Origin: Gnetum montanum
Taxonomy: Eukaryota; Streptophyta; Gnetopsida; Gnetales; Gnetaceae
Direction of reading: 5' to 3'
Length of the DNA: 31,354 bases
Assembly: GCA_015680685.1 (NCBI GenBank)
Contig: MNCI01008337.1
Coordinates: forward strand, 1 to 31,354
The notes beneath the pieces are model-generated. The model was given only the letters and a program-made list of their open reading frames with translations. It had not been told where the DNA came from and made no database searches. Of this stretch, positions 1 through 9,316 are shown piece by piece; position 1 is the stretch's first letter, and every line of letters starts with the position of its first letter. A program made the translations under genes and the position numbers.

Positions 1-297
1 AACTACCAAGTTAGCAATTCTAAGGACATCAAGGTGACCTTTTTGATGCAAAATCATGACAATGTTTCAATGCAAAGGGCTAGCAGCGGCAGAGATAGAG
101 GAGGCCTTAGGGTTGAGAAATAGCAACTAGCATGGGCTAACTATTTCCAGTTTCTAGTGGTGATTAAGATCTTTGTTGTCATTACCTACATCACTGCACT
201 ACCACTGAATGAAGAGGATGGTGTCTCTAGGTTTATTTCCATCAACAACAAGTTCAGTAGGGTTTATGTTTTTCTGGCTCACTTCAACCACTCCACT
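1..297. other. Unassigned sequence before the CCX remnant
   Basis: No convincing homology. The + strand frame that runs into the exchanger remnant is interrupted by stops near 121 and 136. It gives a partly hydrophobic translation around 145-215, which could be an older, more decayed part of the same gene, but I cannot support that. Confidence 0.3.
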
Positions 298-711
298 TGC
301 TTTATCTAGGATGTTTTCTTTTACCTCTTTACCTTGGTCATGCTATGGATTTTCCTAGTTATAGGAAGAATCACTTTGTTGGGGGTCATTGTATTTCTAT
401 CAATTTATGTTATCTATGCATTAGTAGTTACAGGGAAGTAATATTTTTGGAAGAGTAAAAAATGTACATTGGAACAATTCTATAGCAAAAGTAGTAGCCA
501 TAGCTAGGAAGATGCTCTCAACTATCCATTATTGGTAGCTTCAGACAACCAACAACATAAGTAAGTCTTATGAAAGGTTCTTATTAGGTGTGCCTGAATT
601 TTTGCTGCTGCTTCCATGAAGGCTCACAATTCTAATTGTTGAACAAAGTCGATGGTCCAAATGCTACATAGTAATGAGTTATGTTTTGGACCTAGTTCTT
701 CTGGCCTATGT
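298..711 (+). pseudogene. Remnant of a cation/calcium exchanger (CCX-type) gene
   Basis: Two stretches read like the middle of plant cation/calcium exchangers, which are multi-pass membrane antiporters moving Na+, K+ or Ca2+. At 298-437 the frame gives CFI-stop-DVFFYLF, then hydrophobic segments ending in FLSIYVIYALVV, resembling the family's FIRDVxFF segment and following helix. At 572-708 it gives LLLLP-stop-RLTILIVEQSRWSK, resembling the conserved PRRLTIPVxxEERWSKP stretch and the hydrophobic run after it. Both stops fit decay of Arg codons. The loop between them (about 440-570) has further stops. The alpha-repeat ion-binding motifs are not present, so this is a fragment with no function. 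The assignment is from remembered family motifs and has not been searched; any other exchanger of this superfamily is possible. Confidence 0.6.
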
Positions 712-819
712 GTGTAGTTCCTAGGAAGTTACTTTTTTGGAAGCATGTGATTACATATATTTTTGGGGCTCTATTTATAGTGAACATATTGCAGGGGGGT
801 TTCTAATGTATTTCTTGTG

Positions 820-1395
820 GTGATATTGTTGTGATCAAAGTTAGTACCCATGATAATCCTTTTGATATGATGACCAAGTCACTTCTAATTGCCAAGTTTG
901 AGCATTGGTTGGACTTGGTTGATGTTTCTTATTGAGTTCTTTTGTTGTTTTTGTAGAAGAGGTGGAGATCTTTTGTCAAAGATTACAGATTTGTTCCTTG
1001 TAAGGGAATTCGCATCAAGGTGGAGATTGTTAGAGTATGGTATGGTGACCCAAGTCCNCGCATCAAGGTGAAGATTGTTAGAGTATGGTATGGTGACCCA
1101 AGTCCTATTTTTGGTTCTATCCATTACAGAAGTTGAAGGGTTAGCCATTATAGAAGTTGAACGGTCAATCGTTACATTGTACCAAAATTTGAAGGGTAAA
1201 ACTTCCCTTTATATACTCCCATTTCACTTTCCCCTTTTAGAGGAATCACTCCCCTGTACTCTTAATCTTTGATCTAATGAATTAACTCTCTACCTCTACC
1301 CATGGTTTTCATCCTAATTTGAGGTTTCCAGATAAATTTTGTGTGTGTTACTATTTTTATTTCTATTTTCCTATCACGTTTGTTTTTTTTTTCTT
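820..1395 (+). mobile_element. Ty1/copia 3' remnant: RNase H tail, polypurine tract, LTR
   Basis: At 831-935 the frame reads [11 protein letters not shown] followed by [12 protein letters not shown] and a stop. This is the characteristic C-terminal end of copia RNase H. A purine tract (AAGGTGGAGA, about 1017-1026) is followed at once by TGTTAGAG, a typical copia LTR start. The LTR then runs to roughly 1395, where homology to the neighbouring gene remnant begins; its exact end is not clear. The rest of the element is absent, so this is a 5'-truncated or recombined relic. The duplicated stretch around N1058 falls exactly on the LTR start. Confidence 0.65.
1011..1105. other. Probable assembly duplication around N1058
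   Basis: The 47 bases 1011-1057 recur at 1059-1105 with one mismatch, separated only by the single N at 1058. This is what two overlapping contig ends look like when joined without merging. The same pattern occurs at two other Ns in this window. Confidence 0.8.
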
Positions 1396-1735
1396 ATTTT
1401 ATTCTTTCGCATGTTCCATCCCTTTCAAGATATACTTGAAATTCCTAATAGGGAATTTTGGTAGGAGAAAAATTTTACACACCAGCAACAAGAAAATTCA
1501 TCTAATCAGATGGTACAAGATCTCACTAGTAAAGCTTTAAGAAATAAAGTTCTTAGGTTGAGAGGCCAAAGAACTATATTGTATGTGTTCACTAACTACC
1601 TTCTCCCAATAATGGAAAATTTTCATCAAGTATTTTCTACAACTTTTCTTTCTCTTCTCATTAGCCTCGTAAGGAGATTCTACTATGCATGTATGGAATT
1701 TTATGAAGAGTGTGTGTGTGTCTATTGTATTTCCT
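1396..1735 (+). pseudogene. 5' part of a decayed copy of the 28766-31156 membrane gene
   Basis: This stretch aligns with gene bases of about 28965-29262. The clearest part is the frame from 1510, which reads LRGQRTILYVF and ends in RFYYACMEF. The intact protein has LSGQRAVLCVF and ITFYYTCMEL at residues of about 115-162. The order and spacing of the two hydrophobic segments are the same. The copy lacks the first ~65 codons, whose place is taken by copia LTR sequence, and the upstream frame carries shifts. At about 1735 homology stops in a GT-rich run, where copia element G begins, and it resumes at 6396. Changes from the intact gene are dominated by C/G to T/A, as expected for methylated silent DNA. 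Confidence 0.85.
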
Positions 1736-2289
1736 ATGAGCAAAGTGAAGTTACATCAACTCAAACACAGTTACTTCATCAATTTCCAAGAAATATATTT
1801 CCTTTTTATTACATTAGTTATGTTGTAATATATTGTAGTATCAGTCATCTCTTTTGTGGTAGCTAATGTCTATTTTACATCTGGTCAACTTGCTTGTAGA
1901 TGTGCATCCCACCCTATAAATATGTATATATGTATATAATAAAATGCTTAGATTGTATGGTTTTCTTTTATACTTATGTTATGCTTTTCCATTGTCTTGT
2001 ATGTTTTGTTTATGTAATTCTCTTTGACCTATTGTTATTAACAATCTAGAAGCTTATTTCTTGTTGATCTTTTTATAATTTTTCTTTAGTATATATTTTA
2101 GTTATTTATGTTAATTTATTTTACTATTTTAGTTTTCATAAATGATTTCAAGCATCACAATTTGTATTGAAGGTTCTTTTGGTGGTGAGTTTTTATTTTG
2201 TATTTTTTGGTGGCTTTATTTAGTTATTGATTTCAAGGTATGGCAGGTTTATCAAAAATCATAATTTGTTTGTGTTTTTTTAGTTGGGT

Positions 2290-2600
2290 GCTACTCAACA
2301 TTTCTAGAGTTACAAATGCCAATGACCTATCGGACAAGTTAAAATATTTGTACCAAATAAAATCTATTACAAATAGATTATTTCATAGAAGGTATCTCCA
2401 CATAGTCAAGATGCCTAAATGTATATCAATTACTGATCATCTAAACATCTTCAACAATATCGTTATGCAACTTCAAGTAGTTGAAGATATAACAAAAGAG
2501 GAAGATTTTTTTATGTATCTTTTAATGTCTCTCCTTCAGTCTTGGAATACTTTTATAATGTTAGTAACTAATTCTATGTCAACTCTTAATTTTGATACTA
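2290..2600 (+). pseudogene. Copia G gag fragment
   Basis: The frame from 2240 reads through 2600. From about residue 30 it resembles the copia gag (UBN2-type) region, with SDKLKYLYQIKS, then a leucine-rich segment DHLNIFNNIVMQLQ, then LLMSLLQSWNTFIM and LNFDTI. These correspond to the family's 'EHLNxFNxLVxQL' and 'LLxSLPxSWxxF' positions. Reading stops at the poly-T end of LINE A at 2601. The ATG at 2240 is not necessarily the gag start, because the first ~30 residues look like leader sequence. Confidence 0.7.
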
Positions 2601-3885
2601 TTTTTTTTTTTGGAAAAGGTCGAGAGAAAATATATTCCAAAAAATAGAGGAGCTACACAGCCGCACAGCGAGGGCCAGAGCCGCTGGCCCCACACCAGCC
2701 AAGAAAGAAAGAACCCCCAGAGGAGTTGAAACCCACCCCGCCGCAAGCATCCCCACAGGTAGGCAAGCGGCCACCTCCCCCAGTGCAAAAAGTGTGAAAT
2801 CCCAACCAAAAAGGAAGCAAATCGAGGCACCCCACCCCCAATGGCCCCCCCCATTCCACCGCCAGCTACCTTCTGGGGGAATTCTATCTAGAATTATTCC
2901 CTTGGGCGATGTGCATGTTGGGTCCCGACTATCCTAGCCCCACCGCGATGCGGCACTATTTTTCCTCGATCATTTGAGTGATTCCCTTCATATGATCCTT
3001 GAGGACACCCTCAATCCAAAGCAGCATCTAGATCGTCGACTAAGTAGGGGGGTTTTGGAAGTTGCCCCCCGTGTTGCTTGTGGTGGTATCATTTTCCATC
3101 GATGGGTCCTCCTCTAAGGGCTATCTCGGCAGGTTCTGTTCGTGGATAGCTTTAGGGTGCTAGATCGTGGTCCCCTCACCGGACCCACGGTGCTTTCACT
3201 TTCACGACTCTTGAGGATCCGAAGGTTGGGCAGGCAGGGTGGGAGTGTTGGCCAACCACAAGGTGCAAATCATCCCGGGATGTCTGCCAAGTCGGCGCCT
3301 CTGCAGAGACTCCCAGAGAAAGAGTGGGAGGTTGATGGGAGTGTCGTCGTGCATGCATTGAAGGAATTTAAAGTGCACCCCATTCAACTTGTGGTGTGAC
3401 CCGGAATGGATGAAATAGCGTTTGACCAACTATGTCGTCGCCTTCCAATCATATGAGAGGGCTTTCCCCCTGATATGTCCACTGGAAATCTTCAGGATGG
3501 GGCCCTGGAAGAAATAGAGAGTGGCCACATGCGAACCCATCATCGGGGGGATGTGAGCGCCGCTGAAGGGTGCCCCGATAGCGGTTGTGACCAACGCAAC
3601 CGTGATATGAATTTTCCACCCTCTAAACACGATAGTCTCCTCACTCCAATTTGTGTAAAAGGGATGGGTGTCAAACTCTGGGTCAGCGGCCATTTTGGGC
3701 AAAATTTGAGTCCACCTCATGTGGGAGGCCCAGTGCCAAAGCTCTAGGCGACATTGAATAGCTATCACGATGTAGCCTAACTTCTCATTGAAAAAAGGAG
3801 CATGAATTTTTTTTTCCCTATTCCAAATGATCTTTTCCTTGCCAAAAATTTTTACCTTAGATGGAATCAAAGGCTAAAATTTAAA
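2601..3885 (-). mobile_element. LINE A, 5'-truncated, minus strand, inside copia G gag
   Basis: The minus strand ends in a poly(A) tail (T run at 2601-2611) and is GC-rich, unlike its surroundings. From 3870 down to 3430 one frame of 146 codons is open. Its middle reads LELWHWASHM, then ADPEFDTHPFYTNW, then TIVFRG, matching the C-terminal part of LINE B (16700-16950) in order and spacing. The upstream residues (IIWNREKK) line up with the segment after the zinc finger in LINE B. About 2612-3430 is then 3' untranslated sequence. Everything upstream of the zf-RVT region is absent, as usual for incomplete target-primed reverse transcription. The copia reading resumes by about 3900. A target-site duplication was not evident. 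Confidence 0.8.
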
Positions 3886-3922
3886 CCTTATAAATCCCAA
3901 AAAAAGTCCCACAAAATCAAGA

Positions 3923-3964
3923 TGTTGGAATTGTGGAAAAATTAGTCATCTTAAGAAAGATAAT
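3923..3964 (+). pseudogene. Copia G gag zinc knuckle
   Basis: The frame at 3923 reads CWNCGKISHLKKDN. This is a CCHC knuckle (C-x2-C-x4-H-x4-C) in which the last Cys is Asn. It marks the 3' end of gag beyond the LINE A insertion and confirms that the two sides belong to one element. Confidence 0.8.
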
Positions 3965-4107
3965 ATAGCACCAAAAAAATGGAAAGCAACTATATATGAA
4001 AACTAAAACAATGAAATTCCTTCTACTCATTAAGAAGTGATTTGTATGTAGTGTCTTTAGTTGATGACGCAAAAGTTTCTTGGTATAATAATTCTTAGAA
4101 ATACATT

Positions 4108-4480
4108 TTTGGGTTGAACCTATGATGACTACCTACTATCTCATCAACAAGCCTCCATGCTTTACAATTGATGAAAGGATTCTAGAAGACATATAGAGTA
4201 GCAAGATTGTCAATTTGAATTATCTTTAAGTTTTTGGATGGGAAGCTTATGTTAATATTTCAAAAAATAATAGATTAAAATTATATTAGAAGTTTGTAAA
4301 GTATATTTTCCTTGGTTATGATCATGGTATAAAAACCTATAAGTTGTACAACCAAGAAACTAAAAAGGTTATCTATAATCATGATGTTATATTTAGAGAG
4401 ACTTATCAACTTATCAAGCACAATTTCTTCAATGATATAACACTTGATCATGTATATTTCTAAATTAATAAAGCAGAATT
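4108..4480 (+). pseudogene. Copia G integrase C-terminal region
   Basis: The frame reads TTYYLINKPP, then LNYL-stop-VFGWEAY, then KYIFLGYDHGIKTYKLY and VIYNHDVIFRE. This follows the copia integrase C-terminal pattern (Y-L-I-N-x-x-P, L-x-V-F-G-C-x-A-Y, C-x-F-L-G-Y, V-x-x-S-R-D-V-x-F-x-E). The Cys of the FGC motif is Trp here. The catalytic DDE part is missing. Confidence 0.8.
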
Positions 4481-4739
4481 AGAGTATCATCCTAATAGGA
4501 GACATTGCTCCTAACCAAAATGATGGTTTGAATGATATATGAGAAATATGTATAAGGGAAACTTTAAGTAAAGATAACAAAATAGAATATCAACATAATG
4601 CTTTGTCAACTTCACAACACCTTAAGATGGTCTAATTTTATATGAAAATTACCTACTTTATTTGAATATTAATTTCTAATTACTGAAGCTAAACTACTTA
4701 TGAAAATGCATGTATATCTCTTTATCATAAACAGTGGAA

Positions 4740-6235
4740 GCAAGTGATTGATGATCAAATGTCATTTATTCATAATAATAAGACATGAGAATTAGCTAAA
4801 TTATAATTTAGGAAAACACCAATTAGATATAAGTGGGTATTTAGAATTAAATTTGATGAATAGTTTAAAGCATGTCTTGTTGCTAAAAATTATTCCTAAA
4901 AGAAGGAAATTCATTATGATGCAATTTTCTCCCTTATAGTAAAATTAATATCCATTAGATCATTTTTGTTAATATCATTGGCCTATGATCTAGAAAATAC
5001 ACAAATGAATGTAAAATTGATTTCTTCAATGATGATCTTAAGGACAAAATATATATGCTTCAACATGATGGATATGAAGTAAAAGGAAAAAGAATATATG
5101 GTGTGTTAATTATTTCAATCATTGTATGATCTCAAACAAGCATTAAGGATGTGGAATGAGAAATTTAATGAACATATGTTAAGTCTTGACTTCATAGAAG
5201 TCAAAAATACTCTTTCTTATATGTCAAAAATAAAATTAGAAAACTTTTAAATTTACTATTATCTATTAGTGACATATTAATAATAGGAAATAACATCAAT
5301 GAAACTAAGAAGTTAAAACTTCTTCTTTCTTCTCAGTTTGAGATGAAAAATCTTAGTGCTAATAAAATAATTTTGAATATGGAAATTAAAATAAGCAAGA
5401 TTAATAAGAAACATTGGGTTTGAATAATTTTAATATATATAAAACATTTTAAAAATGTATTATATGAAATATTGTATGCCTATAAGAATACCTTGTAAAA
5501 TTGGAATGAAACTTTTAGTTCAACAATACCTAAAGATAGATAAAGAAAAAGAGCTCATGATAAGAATATTATACGATACAACTATTATTATTTTAAAATA
5601 TGTAATAGTTGATTCTAGACCTAATATTACATACATTATTGGCAAACTTAGCAAATATACATCTAATCAATTGATTCCAGACCTAATATTACATATATTA
5701 TTGGAAAACTTAGCAGATATATATCTAATCAATTATTGTGAAACAAGTTTTCTGGTATATTTATGGTGTTTTGTACTTTGGTACTTGTCATTAAATTAAT
5801 TCATCCATTCTACATGGTTATGTGGATGCTAAATGAGGTGGTAATTTTGATAACACAAACTCCACTAAAGGGTATGTCTTCAATCTCTTTGGTGATGCTA
5901 TCTTATGAAAAAGCTAAGTATAGACTTGTATAGCTCAATTTGCCACTAAAGCTAAATATGTTGTTGCAAACCCAACCAGCCATGAACCAATATGCCTGTA
6001 CTACTTAGTGGCTAAACTTAAGATATATAAAAAGATTATAAAAATTAGCTATGTTAACCAAAGTACAATTTACATATCTAAGAATCCTACTTTTCATAAT
6101 AGGATGAAGCACATTGAAATACAGTATCACTATATTCAAAAGAAAATATATCAAAAAAGGATTTATTCTTTTAAAAAATTAAGATAGGAGAAAATCCTAC
6201 TAATATGATGGCAAAGTCATTATTTATTTAAAAAA
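4740..6235 (+). pseudogene. Copia G reverse transcriptase and RNase H, heavily decayed
   Basis: The start is typical of copia RT: RYKWVFRIKFD near 4830, then CLVAKNYS near 4870. Further on come LYDLKQALRMWNEKF near 5125, IGKLSKYTSN near 5640, GYVDAK near 5817 and a C-terminal NPTNMMAKSL near 6195. The catalytic YVDD segment cannot be read cleanly because of frameshifts near 5200-5260. Many codons have become stops and the region is very AT-rich. It is one of the oldest insertions here. Confidence 0.75.
5610..5733 (+). repeat. 62-bp tandem duplication inside copia G
   Basis: Bases 5610-5671 and 5672-5733 are near-identical direct copies, each starting TGATTC and running through the sequence for IGKLSKYTSN. 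The period of 62 is not a multiple of three, so the duplication shifts the frame. Confidence 0.85.
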
Positions 6236-6395
6236 TTTTACAATATCAAATAATTACTGCTATCATCGAAATTGATACCATCGAAGCCTAGATCCAACTT
6301 CATGGCAACTTTACCCTCAAGAAAGGGAATTATGAGTAAAGTAAAGGCAAACTGTCATTCACATAAGTTCAAATATAAATAATCTCGAGCACCAC

Positions 6396-7363
6396 AGTCT
6401 TGAGGCATACTATTTGAGAACATTATGATAAGCATATGTGTACTTCACTTGGTGTGGATCCTAGTTTGTGTACCACTGACATTAATTACCATTTAAGATA
6501 TCTCAAACCTTAAGGTTTGCAAGTTGATCTATTTCCTTATAATTAACTCTCTAATAATAAAGTTGCAAAATCCACCATAGTTTGTGAATTGAGAATAATG
6601 AAGAGATGTTATGCTAGGATTTGGAATTGTTGCTTGAGTGTTTAGGCCAAGTCATCTAATTGCATGATCCATTGTAGCTTCTTACCTCTTTTTTACTTTT
6701 ACTCTTTTCTTCTCATTTTATCTCTTTATAATTCTAGAGGGAATCTCTGTCATATTTAAAAAACCTAAATTCCAAATTAACACTAGCTTAGCCTCAACAA
6801 AATGGAATTGGCTAATTCTAAGAGATCTTAACAAGTAAACTAATGTGGATTACAAGAGATGGGATGAAAATTATCTATATTAAATTAAAAATCTAGTCAT
6901 AGTATGGGTATTAATGTAGTGTTTGTTCATATTCTAGATTTGGATAATCATCTACTACAGATTGATGTAATGCCCTCCTATCATTATCCTTTCAACTTGT
7001 TGCCACCTTTTTGGAATTAAAAATTTGTGAGTTAGAGCTTCAAATGAAATTCGACATAGCTACCATTCACATTCTACGAAAGATTTGAAGGGCTTTAAAT
7101 CATTTGGAAAGGTATAATTTTAGAATTTATTTTATTTGTTGTGGGAATTTCAAGTTATTATGGTCTGGTATAGTAAAATTTATTTCTTGATTTTTGAGGT
7201 TTTACTCCATCCTAAACTAGTGTTCAGAGTCAACATGGTTTCTCAAGCCTTTTGTGAGTTTCATAGGCTTTGACATCAACAATTACCAATTTAAACATAC
7301 AAATTTCACAGCCTCAAAGATTACTTATTGACCATAGAGGGAGAGAACAATTTAGCTATGTAA
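6396..7363 (+). pseudogene. 3' part of the decayed membrane-gene copy
   Basis: Homology to the intact gene resumes here and follows gene bases of about 29275-30268 nearly without gaps. Examples are a shared 15-base block (GAGATGTTATGCTAG) near 6602 and the matching stretch of the segment before the C-terminal helix near 7080-7360. Base identity looks to be around 80% by eye, with most differences towards A or T. Stops are frequent, for example in the part equal to residues 205-235. Homology ends at about 7363 inside the equivalent of residue ~500, so the last ~295 codons are missing. Together with 1396-1735 it forms one copy in the same orientation as the intact gene, some 21 kb upstream. Confidence 0.88.
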
Positions 7364-8073
7364 GCCTTATGCCTCATGCACACATAAAAGACCTAGAACA
7401 TACATAGACATAAACACGAATGACATACCGTAATACAACCTAATCTAGGATAATTTAATATTCCAAGAGAGATTTATCCTAAGCTACATGCAACTAGCCC
7501 TAAACCTTAATCCATAGAAAGGGGTAGCGGCCTAACCCAAAGAGACAAAACCTCTCCAACAAGCTTGTATATCCATGTGAGATAGTTTATTATGAATCAA
7601 GGTTATGTAGTTCTTTTAGTAATGGTTAATATAGGATAGAAGTTGTAAAGATCCCCACACCTTTAGGTCCAATTCTAAGAGAAATAACCTTTTATCCACA
7701 TAAGCCACTTACTAGTTTTTCAATTACTAATGACCTATTTCTTTGGGTGCTCTACTTTGGTCCTACTTCAACGATGCATATCTTTCTAGAATATCCTTGA
7801 GATGGAACCAATTTCTTATCATGTCTTCATTCATGAAGAGGTAGATAAGGTAAGAAATCTATGTTAAAATTCTTCTAAAAGAGGAATTCTTTTTAGATAT
7901 TAAGAGTTTATAATAATACCTTTAGATTTAAAAGGATTAGTAAAAGGTTGAAAACTTGTTAAAGAAGATTTCATTTGTTCCTACTGAAAACTACAATTAT
8001 TTAACTTTCCTAAATATTGATGTTTCTTTTTCTCACAAATAAAATTTCTTTTAAAAATAGGATATATTTTAGT
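7364..8073. other. Unassigned AT-rich sequence
   Basis: No coding similarity or repeat structure was recognised between the end of the gene copy and the LTR of copia F. It replaces the 3' end of the gene copy abruptly, so it may be another retroelement fragment. Confidence 0.3.
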
Positions 8074-8429
8074 TGTGGAATATGATGACTAGATGTTCCA
8101 CAATAGAATAGATAGTTCTCATCCATTAATCTATTTTAAATAATATGAGATCCTATTCATGTAATTCTTATTCAATCCATGTTTAGGACATCCCATATTA
8201 AGAAGATCCTTAAATATGATGATAAGGATCATCCCCATGATTTCCAAGATTCATATTGATCTCTCCAAATCTATTCTTGGGAGATCAAGACCTATATAAT
8301 TGTAGTAGCACATATTCATTCATAATAGAAGAGACATATAGAATTTAAGAGAGTCTCACAGAAGTGTGTTTGTTCTAACAAAGTTCTTTATTTCCTTTTA
8401 GCTTAGTTTGTAGATCCAAGGCCCTTTCA
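8074..8429 (+). repeat. 5' LTR of copia F
   Basis: It begins TGTGGAATATG and ends CCCTTTCA, giving the usual TG...CA ends and 356 bp. The copy at 13205 begins TGTAAAATATG. A TATATAA-like box occurs near 8294, consistent with a promoter in U3. Confidence 0.9.
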
Positions 8430-8430
8430 T

Positions 8431-8443
8431 TTCGTATCGGAGC
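8431..8443 (+). promoter_or_regulatory. Primer-binding site of copia F
   Basis: TTCGTATCGGAGC directly follows the LTR. It resembles TGGTATCAGAGC, the usual plant copia site complementary to the 3' end of initiator tRNA-Met, with two or three changes. It is cut off by the N at 8444. Confidence 0.7.
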
Positions 8444-8444
8444 N

Positions 8445-8746
8445 AGCAAATATTCAAAATATTTTCTTAAAACTTGTAACTTGACAACTAAAATTTTTAA
8501 TGATCCCTTGTATGCAATCTCTAATGCATCCCATGTAGCTTTGCTAGTTTGATGCATAACAATTTTGGGAAAGATTATTAGATCTAATCCAGATTGAATG
8601 ATGAATAATGCTTTTGCATCTTTCTTATGAAGCTCCTTAAATTCTTTTTCTTCATCTTCCTTCAAGGCTTGAAATGTTGCTTGATCAACATCTTGGAATC
8701 CATTTTCAACAAGATCCCAAAGATCTTGTGAGATCAAGAATGTCTT
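8445..8746 (-). pseudogene. N-terminal gag of copia F, in reversed orientation between two Ns
   Basis: The minus strand encodes an open gag N-terminus, reading FLISQDLWDLVENGFQDVD, then TSKATWDALEIAYKGS, then LQVLRKYFEYL. This is the UBN2-type domain expected at the start of a copia gag. All other copia F domains are on the plus strand. The reversed block is bounded exactly by single Ns at 8444 and 8747. If turned over, it would place the gag start next to the primer-binding site and its end towards the zinc knuckle, as expected. Parts of gag are still missing on both sides: the ATG region, and perhaps 100 residues before the knuckle. A wrongly oriented contig is the simplest explanation. Confidence 0.85.
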
Positions 8747-8769
8747 NCATACATGTAAAGAATTATTGA

Positions 8770-9316
8770 TTATGAGGATTCAACAACAAATGCATTTCAA
8801 GCACAATTTCAGAGGACAGCCAATCAAAATCAAAATCAACATCAAAGATCCTCAAGTGGATCCTCATTCAAAGGACATGGATGTCGTTGTGGCAGATCCA
8901 GATGTCATGGTCATGAAAGATCAAATCAATCAAAGGAAGGTAAGAATTGTGATTTCTATGGTACCAACACTCACAATACTCTTGAATGTTAGTCAAGGAA
9001 GAAGTATGAAAAGCAAGAAAAAGCAAAAATTATAGAACATGAAGATCAACAGAAAGGTGAGAAATTATTTTACATTGAAAAGGAGGAAGATCAACTCTTG
9101 ATCTCTATAAAGGTACCAAATGCTAGCACCAATAACAACATTTGGCATGTTGATAGTGGATGTAGCAATCATATCATAGGGAATAAGAAATTTTTCTTAA
9201 GCTTGGAAAAATATGGTAGAAAGGTAACCATAGGTAATGGGAAGAAGTTAACCATTACTGGGATTGGATCACTTGCCTTCACAAAAACTCAAGGTAACAA
9301 ATATCTTATTTCCTAG
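8770..9316 (+). pseudogene. Copia F gag C-terminus and protease
   Basis: The frame from 8773 is rich in Gln, Asn and Ser, then has a Cys/His/Arg-rich stretch and a degenerate zinc knuckle at 8948-8989 (C-x2-Y-x4-H-x4-C, second Cys replaced by Tyr). A TAG at 8990 follows. The aspartic protease active site D-S-G is at 9152-9160 in WHVDSGCSNHI, followed by the usual VTIGNGKKLTITGIG strand and a stop at 9316. The protease would release gag and pol proteins from the polyprotein. Two stops make this copy non-functional. Confidence 0.85.

Larger units (their letters stand above)
1736..6395 (+). mobile_element. Old, rearranged Ty1/copia element G inserted in the gene copy
   Basis: The gene remnant is broken between 1735 and 6396, and the intervening ~4.66 kb contains copia domains in the canonical order gag, integrase, reverse transcriptase, RNase H. 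This is the order that separates Ty1/copia from Ty3/gypsy. All frames are broken by many stops. Protease and most of the integrase are missing, so an internal deletion lies between about 4060 and 4110. 1736-2230 probably holds the 5' LTR and leader, but I could not match it to a 3' LTR: only ~160 bases lie between the RNase H end (about 6235) and the gene. No 5-bp target duplication was recognised. LINE A sits inside its gag. Confidence 0.8.

Noticed and set aside
2240-2320. Signal-peptide-like start of the frame at 2240
   Set aside because: The hydrophobic first residues precede gag homology and the sequence is in a decayed copia leader, so a secreted protein is not supported.
5455-5799. 114-codon frame as a gene
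   Set aside because: It runs across the 62-bp duplication in copia G RT and changes frame relative to RT there; it is retroelement debris.
8375-8737. Gag inversion as a real rearrangement or an antisense gene
   Set aside because: Both breakpoints coincide exactly with single Ns, so an assembly cause is far more likely.
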